Of a stretch of 64,000 bases of DNA, positions 20,301 to 28,675 are shown piece by piece. The position numbers and the translations under genes were made by a program. The notes under the pieces are model-generated. The model saw nothing but the letters and a program-made list of their open reading frames with translations, searched no databases and had not been told where the DNA came from. The DNA is from Actinacidiphila epipremni (GTDB lineage Bacteria; Actinomycetota; Actinomycetes; Streptomycetales; Streptomycetaceae): positions 1 through 64,000 of the forward strand of contig NZ_JAATEJ010000001.1 in NCBI RefSeq assembly GCF_012034175.1. Reading direction: 5' to 3'. Every line of letters begins with the position of its first letter. Positions within the stretch are counted from its first letter, which is position 1.

Positions 20301-22347
20301 TGCCTCCGGCGGCTCGGTCGGCTACGACCACAAGAAGATGGCCATCACGTCCTCCGGGGCGTGGGAGTCGGTCAAGCGGCACTTCCGCGATATGGGCCAC
20401 AACACCCAGGAAGAGGACTTCACGGTCGTCGGCATCGGCGACATGTCCGGTGACGTGTTCGGCAACGGCATGCTGCTGTCCGAGCACATCCGGCTGGTCG
20501 CCGCCTTCGACCACCGGCACATCTTCCTGGACCCCGCGCCGGACGCCGCGACCTCCTACGCCGAGCGGCGCCGGCTGTTCGAGCTGCCGCGCAGCAGCTG
20601 GGCCGACTACAACAGCTCGCTGATCTCGCACGGCGGCGGGATCTACCCGCGCTCGGCGAAGTCGATCCCGGTCAGCGCGCAGGTGCGGGCGGCCCTGGGC
20701 ATCGGCCCGGGCCCGGCGAAGGTCACCCCCGCCGAGATGATGAAGGCGATCCTCCAGGCCCCGGTGGACCTGCTGTGGAACGGCGGCATCGGCACCTACG
20801 TCAAGGCGTCCACGGAGTCGCAGTCGGACGTCGGGGACAAGGCCAACGACGCGATCCGCATCGACGGCGCGCAGTTGCGGGTCAAGGTCGTCGGCGAGGG
20901 CGGCAACCTGGGCTTCACGCAGCTGGGCCGGATCGAGTTCGCCCGCTCCGGCGGACCGGAGGGCACCGGCGGCCGGATCAACACCGACGCGATCGACAAC
21001 AGCGCCGGCGTGGACGCCTCCGACCACGAGGTCAACATCAAGATCCTGCTCAACAGCGTGGTGGCCGACGGCGACCTGACGGTCAAGCAGCGCAACGCGC
21101 TGCTCGCCGAGATGACCCACGAGGTCGGCGACCTGGTGCTGCGCAACAACTACGCGCAGAATGTGGCGCTCGGCAACAGCATGGCGCAGGCCGCCAGCCT
21201 GCTGCCGGCCCACCAGCGGTTCATCCGCCGGCTGGTGCGGGACGGCCACCTGGACCGGGCGCTGGAGTTCCTGCCCACCGACCGGCAGATCCGCGAGCGG
21301 CTGAGCGCCGGGCAGGGCCTGAGCCAGCCGGAGATGGCGGTGATCCTCGCCTACGCCAAGATCACCACCGCCGAGGAGCTGATCAGGACCGGGCTGCCCG
21401 ACGACCCCTATCTGCGCGGGCTGCTGCACGCGTACTTCCCCGTGCCGCTGCGCGAGCGGTTCGCGGCGCAGATCGACGCCCACGCGCTGCACCGCGAGAT
21501 CATCACCACGCTGCTGGTCAACGACACGATCAACACCGCCGGCACGACGTTCCTGCACCGCTTCCGGGAGGAGATCGGCGCGACGACCGAGGAGATCGTG
21601 CGGGCGCACACCGCGGCACGGTCGATCTTCGGGCTCAGCGCGATCTGGGACGATGTCGAGGCGCTGGACAACACGGTGGCCGCCGACCTGCAGACCAGGA
21701 TCCGGCTGCACTCGCGGCGGCTGGTCGAGCGCGCGACCCGCTGGCTGCTCAACAACCGGCTGCAGCCGCTGCAGATCGCCGAGACCATCGACGACTTCAG
21801 CGACGGGGTCGCCGCGGTGTGGTCGCAGCTGCCGAAACTGCTGCGCGGGGCGGACCTGGAGTGGTTCGAGTCGCTGCACGACGAGCTGACGGCGGGCGGG
21901 GTGCCGCAGGAGCTGGCCACCCGGGTCGCCGGCTTCTCGTCGGCCTTCCCGACGCTGGACATCGTGGAGGTCGCCCACCGCAGCGGCAAGGAGCCGCTGG
22001 ACGTCGCGGAGGTCTACTTCGACCTCGCCGACCGGCTGGGCATCACCCGGCTGCTGGACCGGATCATCCTGCTGCCGCGGTCCGACCGCTGGCAGTCGAT
22101 GGCCCGGGCGGCGATCCGCGAGGACCTGTTCGCGGCGCACGCGGCACTGACCGCCGACGTGCTCGCCGCCGGCGGCGACCTGGCGACACCCGAGCAGCGC
22201 TACCACGCCTGGGAGGAGCAGAATTCCGGCCTGGTCGGCCGGGCCCGCACGACGCTGGAGGAGATCCAGGGCGCCGAGGAGTTCGACCTGGCGAGCCTGT
22301 CGGTGGCGATGCGGACCTTCCGCACGCTGCTGCGCACGCACCGCTAG
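17383..22347 (+). CDS. NAD-specific glutamate dehydrogenase, large (180-kDa) class
   Basis: A 1654-residue enzyme of the L_180 class described first in Streptomyces clavuligerus. It oxidatively deaminates glutamate to 2-oxoglutarate with NAD and is mainly catabolic. A long N-terminal regulatory region (about 1-700, ACT-like folds) precedes the dehydrogenase core. The glutamate-binding segment KVARGGLRWSDRREDFRTEV is near 842-861, followed by KNTVIVPVGAKGGFVGK. The Rossmann part includes VVGEGGNLGFTQLGRIEF. A helical C-terminal tail of about 450 residues completes the usual length. AGGAG lies 9 nt before the ATG. It stands alone and ends at a hairpin. No GlnR-type site was recognised upstream. 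Confidence 0.95.
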   Translation: MQTKLDETKAERLEQAARVGEHSQKGRLPGQGLDAEATTAFLQRYYLHSAPEDVVDRDPDDIFGAALSHYRLAEVRPQGTANVRVHTPTVEESGWQCSHTVVEVVTDDMPFLVDSVTNALTQANRAIHVVVHPQFTVRRDLTGKLLEVLTGDPQADGKDLPHDALVESWIHVEIDRETDRADLKEITADLRRVLSDVRESVEDWAKMRQAAQSIADELAASPPPLPEQEIGEALELLRWLDGDHFTYLGYREYELITETTEDGGTEDVLAAVPGTGLGILRSDPQHPQADSTHPGHPGHPNSPAFSRLPADARAKAREHKLLILTKANSRSTVHRPSYLDYVGVKKFDADGNVTGERRFLGLFSSAAYTESVRRVPVVRRKVEEVLAGAGFSAESHDGRDLLQILETYPRDELFQTPADELRSIATSVLYLQERRKLRLFLRQDEYGRYFSALVYLPRDRYTTAVRLRLTNILQEELGGRSVDFTAWNTESVLSRLHFVIRIDPGDSLRELTDADVERIESRLSEATRSWADGFAEALTAECGEERAAELLRRYGHAFPDGYRADFPPRVAVADLQHFEHLGEDDFTLSLYEPVGAAPEERRFKIYRTGAPVSLSAVLPVLQRLGVEVVDERPYELRRSDDARVWVYDFGLRLDPALGDLGDDARERFQEAFAATWTDRAENDGFNSLVLRAGLDWRQAMVLRAYAKYLRQAGSTFSQDYMEDTLRTNVHTTRLLVNLFQARLSPDHQRAGSELTDGILEELDGALDQVASLDEDRILRSFLSLIKATLRTNYFQRSDDGQPHRYLSMKFDPQAIPELPAPRPAYEIWVYSPRVEGVHLRFGKVARGGLRWSDRREDFRTEVLGLVKAQMVKNTVIVPVGAKGGFVGKRLPDPAADRDAWLAEGIACYKTFISGLLDITDNLVGGDVVPPADVVRHDGDDTYLVVAADKGTASFSDIANEVAVSYGFWLGDAFASGGSVGYDHKKMAITSSGAWESVKRHFRDMGHNTQEEDFTVVGIGDMSGDVFGNGMLLSEHIRLVAAFDHRHIFLDPAPDAATSYAERRRLFELPRSSWADYNSSLISHGGGIYPRSAKSIPVSAQVRAALGIGPGPAKVTPAEMMKAILQAPVDLLWNGGIGTYVKASTESQSDVGDKANDAIRIDGAQLRVKVVGEGGNLGFTQLGRIEFARSGGPEGTGGRINTDAIDNSAGVDASDHEVNIKILLNSVVADGDLTVKQRNALLAEMTHEVGDLVLRNNYAQNVALGNSMAQAASLLPAHQRFIRRLVRDGHLDRALEFLPTDRQIRERLSAGQGLSQPEMAVILAYAKITTAEELIRTGLPDDPYLRGLLHAYFPVPLRERFAAQIDAHALHREIITTLLVNDTINTAGTTFLHRFREEIGATTEEIVRAHTAARSIFGLSAIWDDVEALDNTVAADLQTRIRLHSRRLVERATRWLLNNRLQPLQIAETIDDFSDGVAAVWSQLPKLLRGADLEWFESLHDELTAGGVPQELATRVAGFSSAFPTLDIVEVAHRSGKEPLDVAEVYFDLADRLGITRLLDRIILLPRSDRWQSMARAAIREDLFAAHAALTADVLAAGGDLATPEQRYHAWEEQNSGLVGRARTTLEEIQGAEEFDLASLSVAMRTFRTLLRTHR

Positions 22348-22363
22348 TCCGCTCGGCCGGCAA

Positions 22364-22396
22364 GGGGCGGCGGCGGTGCGGACGCGCCGCCGCCCC
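22364..22396. terminator. Bidirectional hairpin terminator
   Basis: GGGGCGGCGGCG (22364-22375) and CGCCGCCGCCCC (22385-22396) form a perfect 12-bp stem with a 9-nt loop. It sits between the convergent ends of the glutamate dehydrogenase and the surface-glycan operon. Confidence 0.75.
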
Positions 22397-22417
22397 ACCC
22401 GAGGGCCGGCCCCGAGG

Positions 22418-24037
22418 TCAGCGCGAGGGCAGGCGGAAGAGGCGTTCGCCGGTGGTGGGGGAGGTGGTGATCAGGACCGTGCCGGTGGGGGCGCGGGTTG
22501 CCGGGGGGAGGAGGAGCCAGGTCGCGCCGTAGTGGTGGGCCAGGGCGGTGCGGGTGGTGTCGGGGGTGCCGCGGGTGAAGTACGTCGTGAGGTCGGACCA
22601 GCGGCGGGCCCGGTCGGCCGCGGGCGTGGAGGGGTCGGGCCAGGTCGGGGCGACGAGGAAGAGGCCGTACGCGGGCAGGACGTGCTGCGGTACGGAGGCG
22701 CCGGTCAGGACGACCGCGCCGGGCGGGACGCGGTCGGCGACCCAGCGGTAGTCCGGCCAGCGCGCGGGGTGCGGGGTCACGGCGGGCAGCAGCCGCTGCG
22801 GCACCACCGCGCCGGCCTGCGCGACCAGCGCGAAGGCCAGCGCCACCGCCGAGAGCCCCGCGAGCGCCCGGCGCAGCCGGGTCCACGGCGGCGCCGAGGC
22901 CAGCTCCACGGCGAGGGCGAACTGGAGCGGCACGAGCAGCAGTCCCAGGACCCGGCCGTAGGTGTAGTGGCCGCTCAGCCAGCCGTAGCCGGCGATCAGG
23001 CAGTACGCGGCGAACATCCGGGCCAGCGGGTCCCGGGCGTGGGCGCGCAGGCGCCGGGCGAGCGCCGGGGCGCCGACGAGCGCGAGGCCGTACCACTGCC
23101 ACGGGTGGGCGTAGAGCCGCCGGTGCACATGGTCCACCGTGGTGTCGCCGGCCAGCGAGAAGACGTCGAAGTACGGCCACACCGCAGCGACCGCGACCCC
23201 CGTCGCGCAGGCCAGGCCCCAGCGCAGCAGCACCGCGCGGGACCGGCCCGGCTGCCGTCCGAGGACGGTGGCCGCGATGCCGACGGCCGCGCCCAGCGCG
23301 GTGATGGGGTGGACGAGCAGCAGCACGCCGGCCGCCGCGCCGAGCCCCGCGTACTGCGCCGGCGGGCCGCCACGCCGGGCGAGCCGGTCGGTCCACGCCC
23401 ACAGCAGGAAGGTCAGGCCCACCGCGAAGGTGCTCGGGTAGGACGCGCCGCGGGTCAGCGACCACAGCCCGCAAAAGCCGCTCCACTCCTTGCTCCGCAC
23501 CCCCCACAGCAGCGTGAACGCCGCGAGCGCGTACACCGGCGCGAGCCGGCGGGCGCTCAGCGTCCTGGCGTAGACCCCGACCCCGGCGACCAGCACCGCC
23601 AGGTTCAGCGGGCCGGCCCACCGCACCATCTGCCACCCGGCGGCGCCGGTCAGCCGGGCCAGCAGGCCGAGCGCGACGACGTACGGCGAGTAGTACGGCG
23701 AGCCGGTGCCGGGCTCGTTCAGCAGCGGGTTCGCCGGGTGCAGCGGGCTGTCGCGGATCCGCTGGACGGCCGAGGCGTGCTGCCCGAAGTCCGACATGAT
23801 CGGCGTGTGCCACGCCACGACCGCGACCAGCAGCCAGAACCCGCCGCCCACGACGGCGTACGGCGCAGGCCGCCACGCAGGCCGCCACGACCGCCGCCAC
23901 GCCGGGCCCCGCCGGGAAGCGCCGCCGGCCTCCCGGGGCGGGCGCGGAGCCGTGGCGGCGTCGTGCACCGCCCCGCGCGGCCCGACCACCGTGCCGCGCA
24001 CCTCACTGGCCATGTCCTGCCCCCGCGCCCGCGTCAC
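22418..24037 (-). CDS. Polytopic membrane protein, GT-C-like
   Basis: A 539-residue protein with about ten hydrophobic segments. An acidic pair near the first extracytoplasmic loop (HTPIMSDFGQHASAVQRIRD) and large outer loops fit the GT-C fold of glycosyltransferases that use polyprenyl-phosphate sugars. This is fold-level inference; no specific family was recognised. The GTG at 24037 overlaps the upstream stop by four bases (GTGA), which suggests coupled translation; an ATG at 24013 with GGGGGCAGG just upstream is an alternative. It is the last gene of the seven-gene minus-strand operon that begins with the TagF fusion at 32308. A role at the outer membrane face in adding sugar to a cell-surface glycan is inferred. 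Confidence 0.65.
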   Translation of the reverse strand: MTRARGQDMASEVRGTVVGPRGAVHDAATAPRPPREAGGASRRGPAWRRSWRPAWRPAPYAVVGGGFWLLVAVVAWHTPIMSDFGQHASAVQRIRDSPLHPANPLLNEPGTGSPYYSPYVVALGLLARLTGAAGWQMVRWAGPLNLAVLVAGVGVYARTLSARRLAPVYALAAFTLLWGVRSKEWSGFCGLWSLTRGASYPSTFAVGLTFLLWAWTDRLARRGGPPAQYAGLGAAAGVLLLVHPITALGAAVGIAATVLGRQPGRSRAVLLRWGLACATGVAVAAVWPYFDVFSLAGDTTVDHVHRRLYAHPWQWYGLALVGAPALARRLRAHARDPLARMFAAYCLIAGYGWLSGHYTYGRVLGLLLVPLQFALAVELASAPPWTRLRRALAGLSAVALAFALVAQAGAVVPQRLLPAVTPHPARWPDYRWVADRVPPGAVVLTGASVPQHVLPAYGLFLVAPTWPDPSTPAADRARRWSDLTTYFTRGTPDTTRTALAHHYGATWLLLPPATRAPTGTVLITTSPTTGERLFRLPSR

Positions 24038-25575
24038 GCCGCCGCCTGCGACCGCCGCGAGGCCGCCCCGCGGCGCGCCGGCCGGCGGTCGGCCGGCTCA
24101 CCCGGCGGCCGGTCGGCGGGGTGCGCGGCGGACAGCAGCGGCACCGCCAGGAAGCCCAGCAGCACCGGCGCCGCCATGTAGCGGAACAGCCCGGCCGGCG
24201 TCGCGACCAGCACCGCCACCTGGAGCCCCGCCGTCGTCGCGGCCAGCGCCAGCGCCGCCCGCAGCGGCCGGCGCCGCATCACCCGGGCCACGATCAGATA
24301 CGTGGCGTAGCTCCACAGCGAGCCCGTCCACAGCAGCCAGGTCAGCTCCGGCGCCCGCGCCGCGGTGTACGCCCACACGCCCGCCTTGTGCAGCGTCGGG
24401 GACGGCGCGGCGGTCCGCAGCGCGGGCAGCCACCTGCTGTGGGCCATGGGGTGGCCGGGCAGGGCATAGCCGAAGCGGTCGGCGGGGATGACCGGCGGCT
24501 GCACGTAGATGTCGGTCGTGGTGTGCGGCAGCGCCCAGCCGATCCGCGCCCGGCACAGATGGGCCGACAGCATCAGGTCGGGCCGGCTCTTGAGCACGTC
24601 CTTCCACACGCCCAGCAGCCTGCCGTTGAGCCGTTCGGCGGCCGGCCGGTCGAACGGCGGGGCCATCAGCGGGTCCACCCAGGCGCAGTTCGCGCCGCCC
24701 CCGGACCAGTGGGACAGCGGCGCGACCCGCGCCATCACCGCGAGGTCCGAGGCGCGGAAGGACTGCGGCGCCCGGTGGTAGGCCACCGCGATGTCGGCGT
24801 AGTTGAAGGCGTAGTACGAGCTGGTGCGCGGCTTGGCGATGCCGAGCGCCGGGTAGACCGCGAAGTTCAGGCCGAGCGCCAGCACCGTCGGCAGCAGCGT
24901 CACCGCGGCGATCCGGCGCCAGTACCGCCGCGGCAGCGCGACCAGCAGCACCAGCCCGGCGACGATCACCGCGGGGTAGGCGTTGTTGCGGAAGAGCGAC
25001 AGGCCGGTCGTTCCGGCGGCCAGCAGCCACCAGTGCACGGCCGCCCGCTGCCGCAGCACCAGGTGCACACACGCCCCGAAGGCCAGCACGGCGGCGATGG
25101 CGTACGCGCTGTCCTTCCACACGAAGACCGCGAAGGTCCCGGTGGACGGCACCACCACGACCGCGAGCGGCGCCAGCGCCGCCCACCGGCCGCGTACGCC
25201 CAGCGCGCGCAGCCCGTGGCAGACATAGCCCAGGCAGGCCGCCAGCGCCACCGTCTGCAGGAACGTCAGCGCCCCGAGCCCGCCGGTGAGCTGGAGCGAC
25301 AGCCACACCAGCACGTCGTAGACGACCGAGTGGTCGCTGCGCCAGTGACCGGTCGTCACCTGCCAGACGTAGGTGACGGTGTCGAAGCTCATCAGCCCCG
25401 GGTAGAAGGCCAGCCACCACCCGAACAGCACCAGCTGGCACACCAGCGCGACCGCGACCGGCAGCCGGGTGTGCGGCGGCAGCCGGTCCGCGGCGCGCAG
25501 CAGCGCGGCGACCGGCGGCGAGGAGCGCAGTGAGCGGGCGCGCTCGCCCGCCCCCAGGGGTACGTTCGCGGTCAC
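24034..25575 (-). CDS. Polytopic membrane protein, DUF6020/GT-C-like
   Basis: A 513-residue protein with about 11 hydrophobic segments and a large hydrophilic loop in the middle (YHRAPQSFRASDLAVMARVAPLSHW). The segment GLMSFDTVTYVWQVTTGHW followed by HSVVYDVLVWLSLQL is typical of a Gram-positive membrane family (DUF6020-like) found in surface-polysaccharide clusters. The catalytic role is unproved. The longer frame upstream overlaps the methyltransferase and was rejected; the GTG at 25575 has GGGGAG four bases upstream. Its stop overlaps the next gene's start. It probably handles lipid-linked sugars made by the DPM1-like enzyme of the same operon. Confidence 0.65.
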   Translation of the reverse strand: MTANVPLGAGERARSLRSSPPVAALLRAADRLPPHTRLPVAVALVCQLVLFGWWLAFYPGLMSFDTVTYVWQVTTGHWRSDHSVVYDVLVWLSLQLTGGLGALTFLQTVALAACLGYVCHGLRALGVRGRWAALAPLAVVVVPSTGTFAVFVWKDSAYAIAAVLAFGACVHLVLRQRAAVHWWLLAAGTTGLSLFRNNAYPAVIVAGLVLLVALPRRYWRRIAAVTLLPTVLALGLNFAVYPALGIAKPRTSSYYAFNYADIAVAYHRAPQSFRASDLAVMARVAPLSHWSGGGANCAWVDPLMAPPFDRPAAERLNGRLLGVWKDVLKSRPDLMLSAHLCRARIGWALPHTTTDIYVQPPVIPADRFGYALPGHPMAHSRWLPALRTAAPSPTLHKAGVWAYTAARAPELTWLLWTGSLWSYATYLIVARVMRRRPLRAALALAATTAGLQVAVLVATPAGLFRYMAAPVLLGFLAVPLLSAAHPADRPPGEPADRRPARRGAASRRSQAAA

Positions 25576-25627
25576 CGGACTCCCCGGACTCCCGCACCCC
25601 GCCGCCCCCGCACCCCGCCGGCCGCCC

Positions 25628-26326
25628 TCACGCGAGCCCCCCGGCAAGACCCCCGGGAAGACGCCCGGCAAGACCCCCGGCCGGCACGGTCGCGACGAGC
25701 ACGAACTCGTTGTGCGTGAAGAGCCGCCCGGCCGACCGCGGCAGCGGGAAGGAGTACGTGCGCCGCACCTCAAGACCGGCCGCCCGCGCCTCCCGCACCA
25801 GATCGGCGAAGCCCACGAACCGCACATGCGTGGCGTCGCTGGCGAAGCCCGCCTCCTGCGGCGTGATCAGCACCGCCTGCCCGCCCGGCCGGACGTAGGG
25901 AAGATACGTGGCCAGCAGCCGCGCACCCGTCGCGGCGTCCAGGTGCTCCAGGACGTGCGCGCACAGCAGGCTGTCGAAGTGGCCGTGCGCGAGGCCGGCG
26001 GCGGTGAATTCGTGCGGGGTGTACGCGGTCAGGCCGCGCTCGCGCGCCGCCGCCACGGAGTGCTCGTTGTGGTCGACGCCGACGCTGCCCTGCGCGCGGT
26101 GCCGCAGGTGCCGGCCGACCCCGCAGCCGATGTCCAGCGTCCGGCCCAGCCGCAGCCGGCGCAGGTTCCACCGGTAGGGCGCCTGGGTCGGCAGCAGCCG
26201 GCGGGACAGCAGCCGGGTGGTGTAGTCGCGGGTCCTGGTGTCGCCGGGGGAGGCGGGCCCCGCCGCGGCCTCACCGGTCGAGGTGCCGGCCGGGGCGGAT
26301 GAGGTGTCAGGTGTGGTGCCGGACAT
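25628..26326 (-). CDS. Class I SAM-dependent methyltransferase
   Basis: A 232-residue methyltransferase. The SAM-binding motif I reads LDIGCGVGRHLR, followed by an acidic strand (GSVGVDHNEHS) and the post-I element FDSLLCAHVLEHL, as in methyltransf_11-type enzymes. The first 35 residues are disordered, and the tail is a Gly/Leu/Ala repeat that adds nothing to the fold. Its start lies 20 bp inside the upstream GT2 gene, so the two are probably co-translated. In a lipid-linked glycan operon it may cap or O-methylate a sugar; this is inference from position only. Confidence 0.8.
   Translation of the reverse strand: MSGTTPDTSSAPAGTSTGEAAAGPASPGDTRTRDYTTRLLSRRLLPTQAPYRWNLRRLRLGRTLDIGCGVGRHLRHRAQGSVGVDHNEHSVAAARERGLTAYTPHEFTAAGLAHGHFDSLLCAHVLEHLDAATGARLLATYLPYVRPGGQAVLITPQEAGFASDATHVRFVGFADLVREARAAGLEVRRTYSFPLPRSAGRLFTHNEFVLVATVPAGGLAGRLPGGLAGGLA
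25643..25678 (-). repeat. Three 12-bp tandem repeats at methyltransferase 3' end
   Basis: GGCAAGACCCCC, GGGAAGACGCCC and GGCAAGACCCCC lie head to tail. They encode the Gly/Leu/Ala-rich end of the methyltransferase (GGLAGRLPGGLAGGLA) and probably vary in number between strains. Confidence 0.7.
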
Positions 26327-27296
26327 CGGTCCCTTTCACGGGTGGTTCGGGTCGTACGGTCGCCGGGACGGCCCCGGCCCCCGGCGCGGGCAGCGGCACC
26401 CGGCGCGGGGCGAAGGCGTGCCGCAGCAGGGCCGCCGCGGCGGGGCGGGAGGACGCGGCGGCGGGCAGCAGCGTCAGGGCGTGCAGCCGCGACGACCAGT
26501 GCCGGCGGGCGGCGCGGGCGGCCCGCGGCCAGCCGTGCGCGGCAAGCCGGCCGGCGGTGGACAGGAAGAAGCCGCGCGCCTCGTCGAACCGGGCGCCGGT
26601 CGCGGCCTGCGCGGCCGACGCGCTCACCGCGTGCCGCCGGTAGCGGAAGCAGACCTCCGGGTCGGTCGCCAGCCGCCCGCCCTCCAGCAGCAGCTCGACC
26701 ACGACCGCCAGGTCCTGGATCACGCCGAGGTCGGCGCGGAAGGGATGCCGGCGCAGCGCCTCGGTGCGCCAGCACACCGAGGGGAAATACAGCCAGTTGC
26801 CGCGCAGCAGCCCCGCCGCCAGCTCCTCGCCGCCCAGCAGCGTCGCGGCGGTGCGGACCCGGGCCGGCGCGTACAGCCACCGCTTCGCGGTGTCGGTGAG
26901 CGTCGTGCACGGCCGCCCCTCGGCGTCGACGACCTGCACGCCCGGCTGCACCATGACCGCGCCCGGCGAGCGGCGCAGCGCCCGCCGCACGGTGTGCAGA
27001 TAGCCGGGCAGCATCAGGTCGTCGCAGCCCATCAGCACCATGTGCGGCGCCCGGGCCAGCTCCACGCAGCGGTTGAAGTTGCCGGTCACGCCGAGGTTGT
27101 GCGGGTTGCGCAGATAGCCGACCCGCGGGTCGCCGAGCCCGGCGAACCACTCCGGCACACCCGGCTCGCGCCCGTCGTCCACGACGGTCAGCCGCCAGTC
27201 GTCGCCGTCCTGCGCCTGGACGCTGCGCACGGCCGCCTGGAGCAGGGCGGCGTCGCCGTAGTAGGGGATCATCACGTCGAAGCGGACACCGCTCAT
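26307..27296 (-). CDS. Family 2 glycosyltransferase
   Basis: A 329-residue inverting transferase. The GT-A fold starts at once (MSGVRFDVMIPYYGDAALLQ), with the nucleotide-binding VVDDG at about 39-43 and a DxD-like MGCDDLMLPGY near 94-104. A basic, Ala/Arg-rich helical tail ends the protein. It has no membrane segment, so it acts on the cytoplasmic side, presumably extending a sugar on a lipid carrier. The long frame that extends upstream is a shadow of the DPM1-like gene; the ATG at 27296 overlaps that gene's stop by four bases (ATGA). Confidence 0.85.
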   Translation of the reverse strand: MSGVRFDVMIPYYGDAALLQAAVRSVQAQDGDDWRLTVVDDGREPGVPEWFAGLGDPRVGYLRNPHNLGVTGNFNRCVELARAPHMVLMGCDDLMLPGYLHTVRRALRRSPGAVMVQPGVQVVDAEGRPCTTLTDTAKRWLYAPARVRTAATLLGGEELAAGLLRGNWLYFPSVCWRTEALRRHPFRADLGVIQDLAVVVELLLEGGRLATDPEVCFRYRRHAVSASAAQAATGARFDEARGFFLSTAGRLAAHGWPRAARAARRHWSSRLHALTLLPAAASSRPAAAALLRHAFAPRRVPLPAPGAGAVPATVRPEPPVKGTDVRHHT

Positions 27297-28093
27297 CCGG
27301 CGCCCCCGGTGGTCTGCGGCATCCGCGGCAGCTCGGAGCGGGCCGGCGCCGGCACCCGGCGGGTGAGCGCCAGCAGCAGCACCAGGGCGGTGCGGGCGAG
27401 GTAGAGCAGCGCGCGGGCCGCGGACTGGCTGGGCGCCCCGGTGGCGCGCGGGCGCATCGCCACCGGCACCTGGCACACGTGGTAGCCGCGGCGCAGCGCG
27501 CCGACCATGCTCTCGACGGTGTCGCCCAGATACTCCGCCGGGTACCAGCGGGCGAAGAAGGCGATCATGTCGCCGTTGCAGGCGCGGAAGCCCGAGGTGG
27601 AGTCGGTGAGCCTGGTGCCGGCGAGCTTGGACAGCACGAGCGAGAGCAGCCGCATCGTCCAGCGCCGGGGCCCGCGCACCCGGTAGTCGCCGACGCCCGC
27701 GAAGCGCGCCCCCACCACGAGGTCGGCGCCGTCGAGGGCGGCCAGCAGCGCGGGCACGAAGCCGGGGTCGTGCTGGCCGTCGGCGTCGACCTGCACGGCG
27801 GCGTCGTAGCCGTGGTCGAGGGCGTAGCGGTAGCCGGTGCGCATGGCGCCGCCGACACCGAGGTTGTACGGCAGCCGGGCCACCCGGGCGCCGGCGGCCT
27901 TGGCGGTCTCGGCGGTCAGGTCGGTGGAGCCGTCGTCGACGACCAGGATGTCCGCCCACGGCACCGTCGTGCGCAGCTCCTTCAGGACCGGGGCGAGGCC
28001 GTCCGCCTCGTTCCAGGCCGGCACGATGACCAGCACCCGGCGCCCCGCGGGCCAGGGCCCGGCGCCCGCGTCGATTCCCGTGCCCGACCTCAT
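27293..28093 (-). CDS. Polyprenyl-phosphate mannose synthase-like GT2
   Basis: A 266-residue transferase of the DPM1/Ppm group. It would move a hexose from a nucleotide sugar to polyprenyl phosphate. Motifs: LVIVPAWNEADG at about 20-31, ILVVDDGSTDLTAETAK, LPYNLGVGGAMRTGYRYAL, and the metal-binding QVDADGQHDP. A hydrophobic stretch near the C-terminus (LLYLARTALVLLLALT) is a membrane anchor or amphipathic helix. Four-base overlaps join it to the DUF2304 gene before it and the GT2 gene after it. The product is the likely donor for the two GT-C-like membrane proteins of the operon. Confidence 0.88.
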   Translation of the reverse strand: MRSGTGIDAGAGPWPAGRRVLVIVPAWNEADGLAPVLKELRTTVPWADILVVDDGSTDLTAETAKAAGARVARLPYNLGVGGAMRTGYRYALDHGYDAAVQVDADGQHDPGFVPALLAALDGADLVVGARFAGVGDYRVRGPRRWTMRLLSLVLSKLAGTRLTDSTSGFRACNGDMIAFFARWYPAEYLGDTVESMVGALRRGYHVCQVPVAMRPRATGAPSQSAARALLYLARTALVLLLALTRRVPAPARSELPRMPQTTGGAG

Positions 28094-28593
28094 CCGGAAC
28101 GCTCCGGACGGCTCACCGGGGCTGGAGCTGGAGCAGGAGCAGGCGCGGGACCAGGAGCCGGCGCCGGGGCGGGCGCGGGCGCAGGGCCAGCACCAGCACC
28201 GGGACCAGGCCCGGGCCCTGGACCCTCAGCGGGCGGCGGAGCCGGAGCGGCCGGCCCGCTCACCGCGTCCAGCTCCGTCCTGAGCAGCGCGATCTGCTCC
28301 GCCAGCGTCCTGGTCTCCTCCTCCAGCCGGCTGGACTCCCAGCTCAGGTGCAGGCACACCAGGAGCAGCAGCACGATCCCGGCGAACAGCACCAGGCTCA
28401 CGCCCGACTTGATGCCGACGCTGCCGGCGACCGAGTCCAGCCCCTGCGGGAACATCCCGAGCGGCACCACCGCCGAGCCCACCGCCAGCCACAGCGCGGC
28501 GTACTTCTCCTTCAGCTGGTGGCGGCGCAGCAGCTCCAGGATGCAGGCCAGCAGGACCAGTCCGGTGAGCGAGGTGATCACGGACAGCTGCAC
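28090..28593 (-). CDS. DUF2304-type small membrane protein
   Basis: A 167-residue protein. Two or three hydrophobic helices lie within 1-85 (SVITSLTGLVLLACILELL; VSLVLFAGIVLLLLVCLHLS), followed by a coiled-coil-like segment (EEETRTLAEQIALLRTELDA). The rest is an Ala-Pro/Gly-Pro repeat of about 50 residues. DUF2304 proteins regularly accompany DPM1-like synthases and may anchor or regulate them; that pairing is seen here by a four-base overlap. The GTG start at 28593 has GGAGG 8 nt upstream. The AP-rich tail is unusual and may cross the wall or cytoplasmic space. Confidence 0.75.
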   Translation of the reverse strand: MQLSVITSLTGLVLLACILELLRRHQLKEKYAALWLAVGSAVVPLGMFPQGLDSVAGSVGIKSGVSLVLFAGIVLLLLVCLHLSWESSRLEEETRTLAEQIALLRTELDAVSGPAAPAPPPAEGPGPGPGPGAGAGPAPAPAPAPAPGPAPAPAPAPAPVSRPERSG

Positions 28594-28675
28594 GGTGATG
28601 GCCTCCAGGGATGCCGAGGGTGCCAGGAGCGCCGGACTTGCCGGGAGCGCCCGGGGTTGCGTCCGTTCCGCCTCA

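Noticed and set aside
17374..22398. 1674-codon minus-strand frame antisense to glutamate dehydrogenase
   Set aside because: Repetitive composition with no recognisable domain; it mirrors the coding frame of the real gene.
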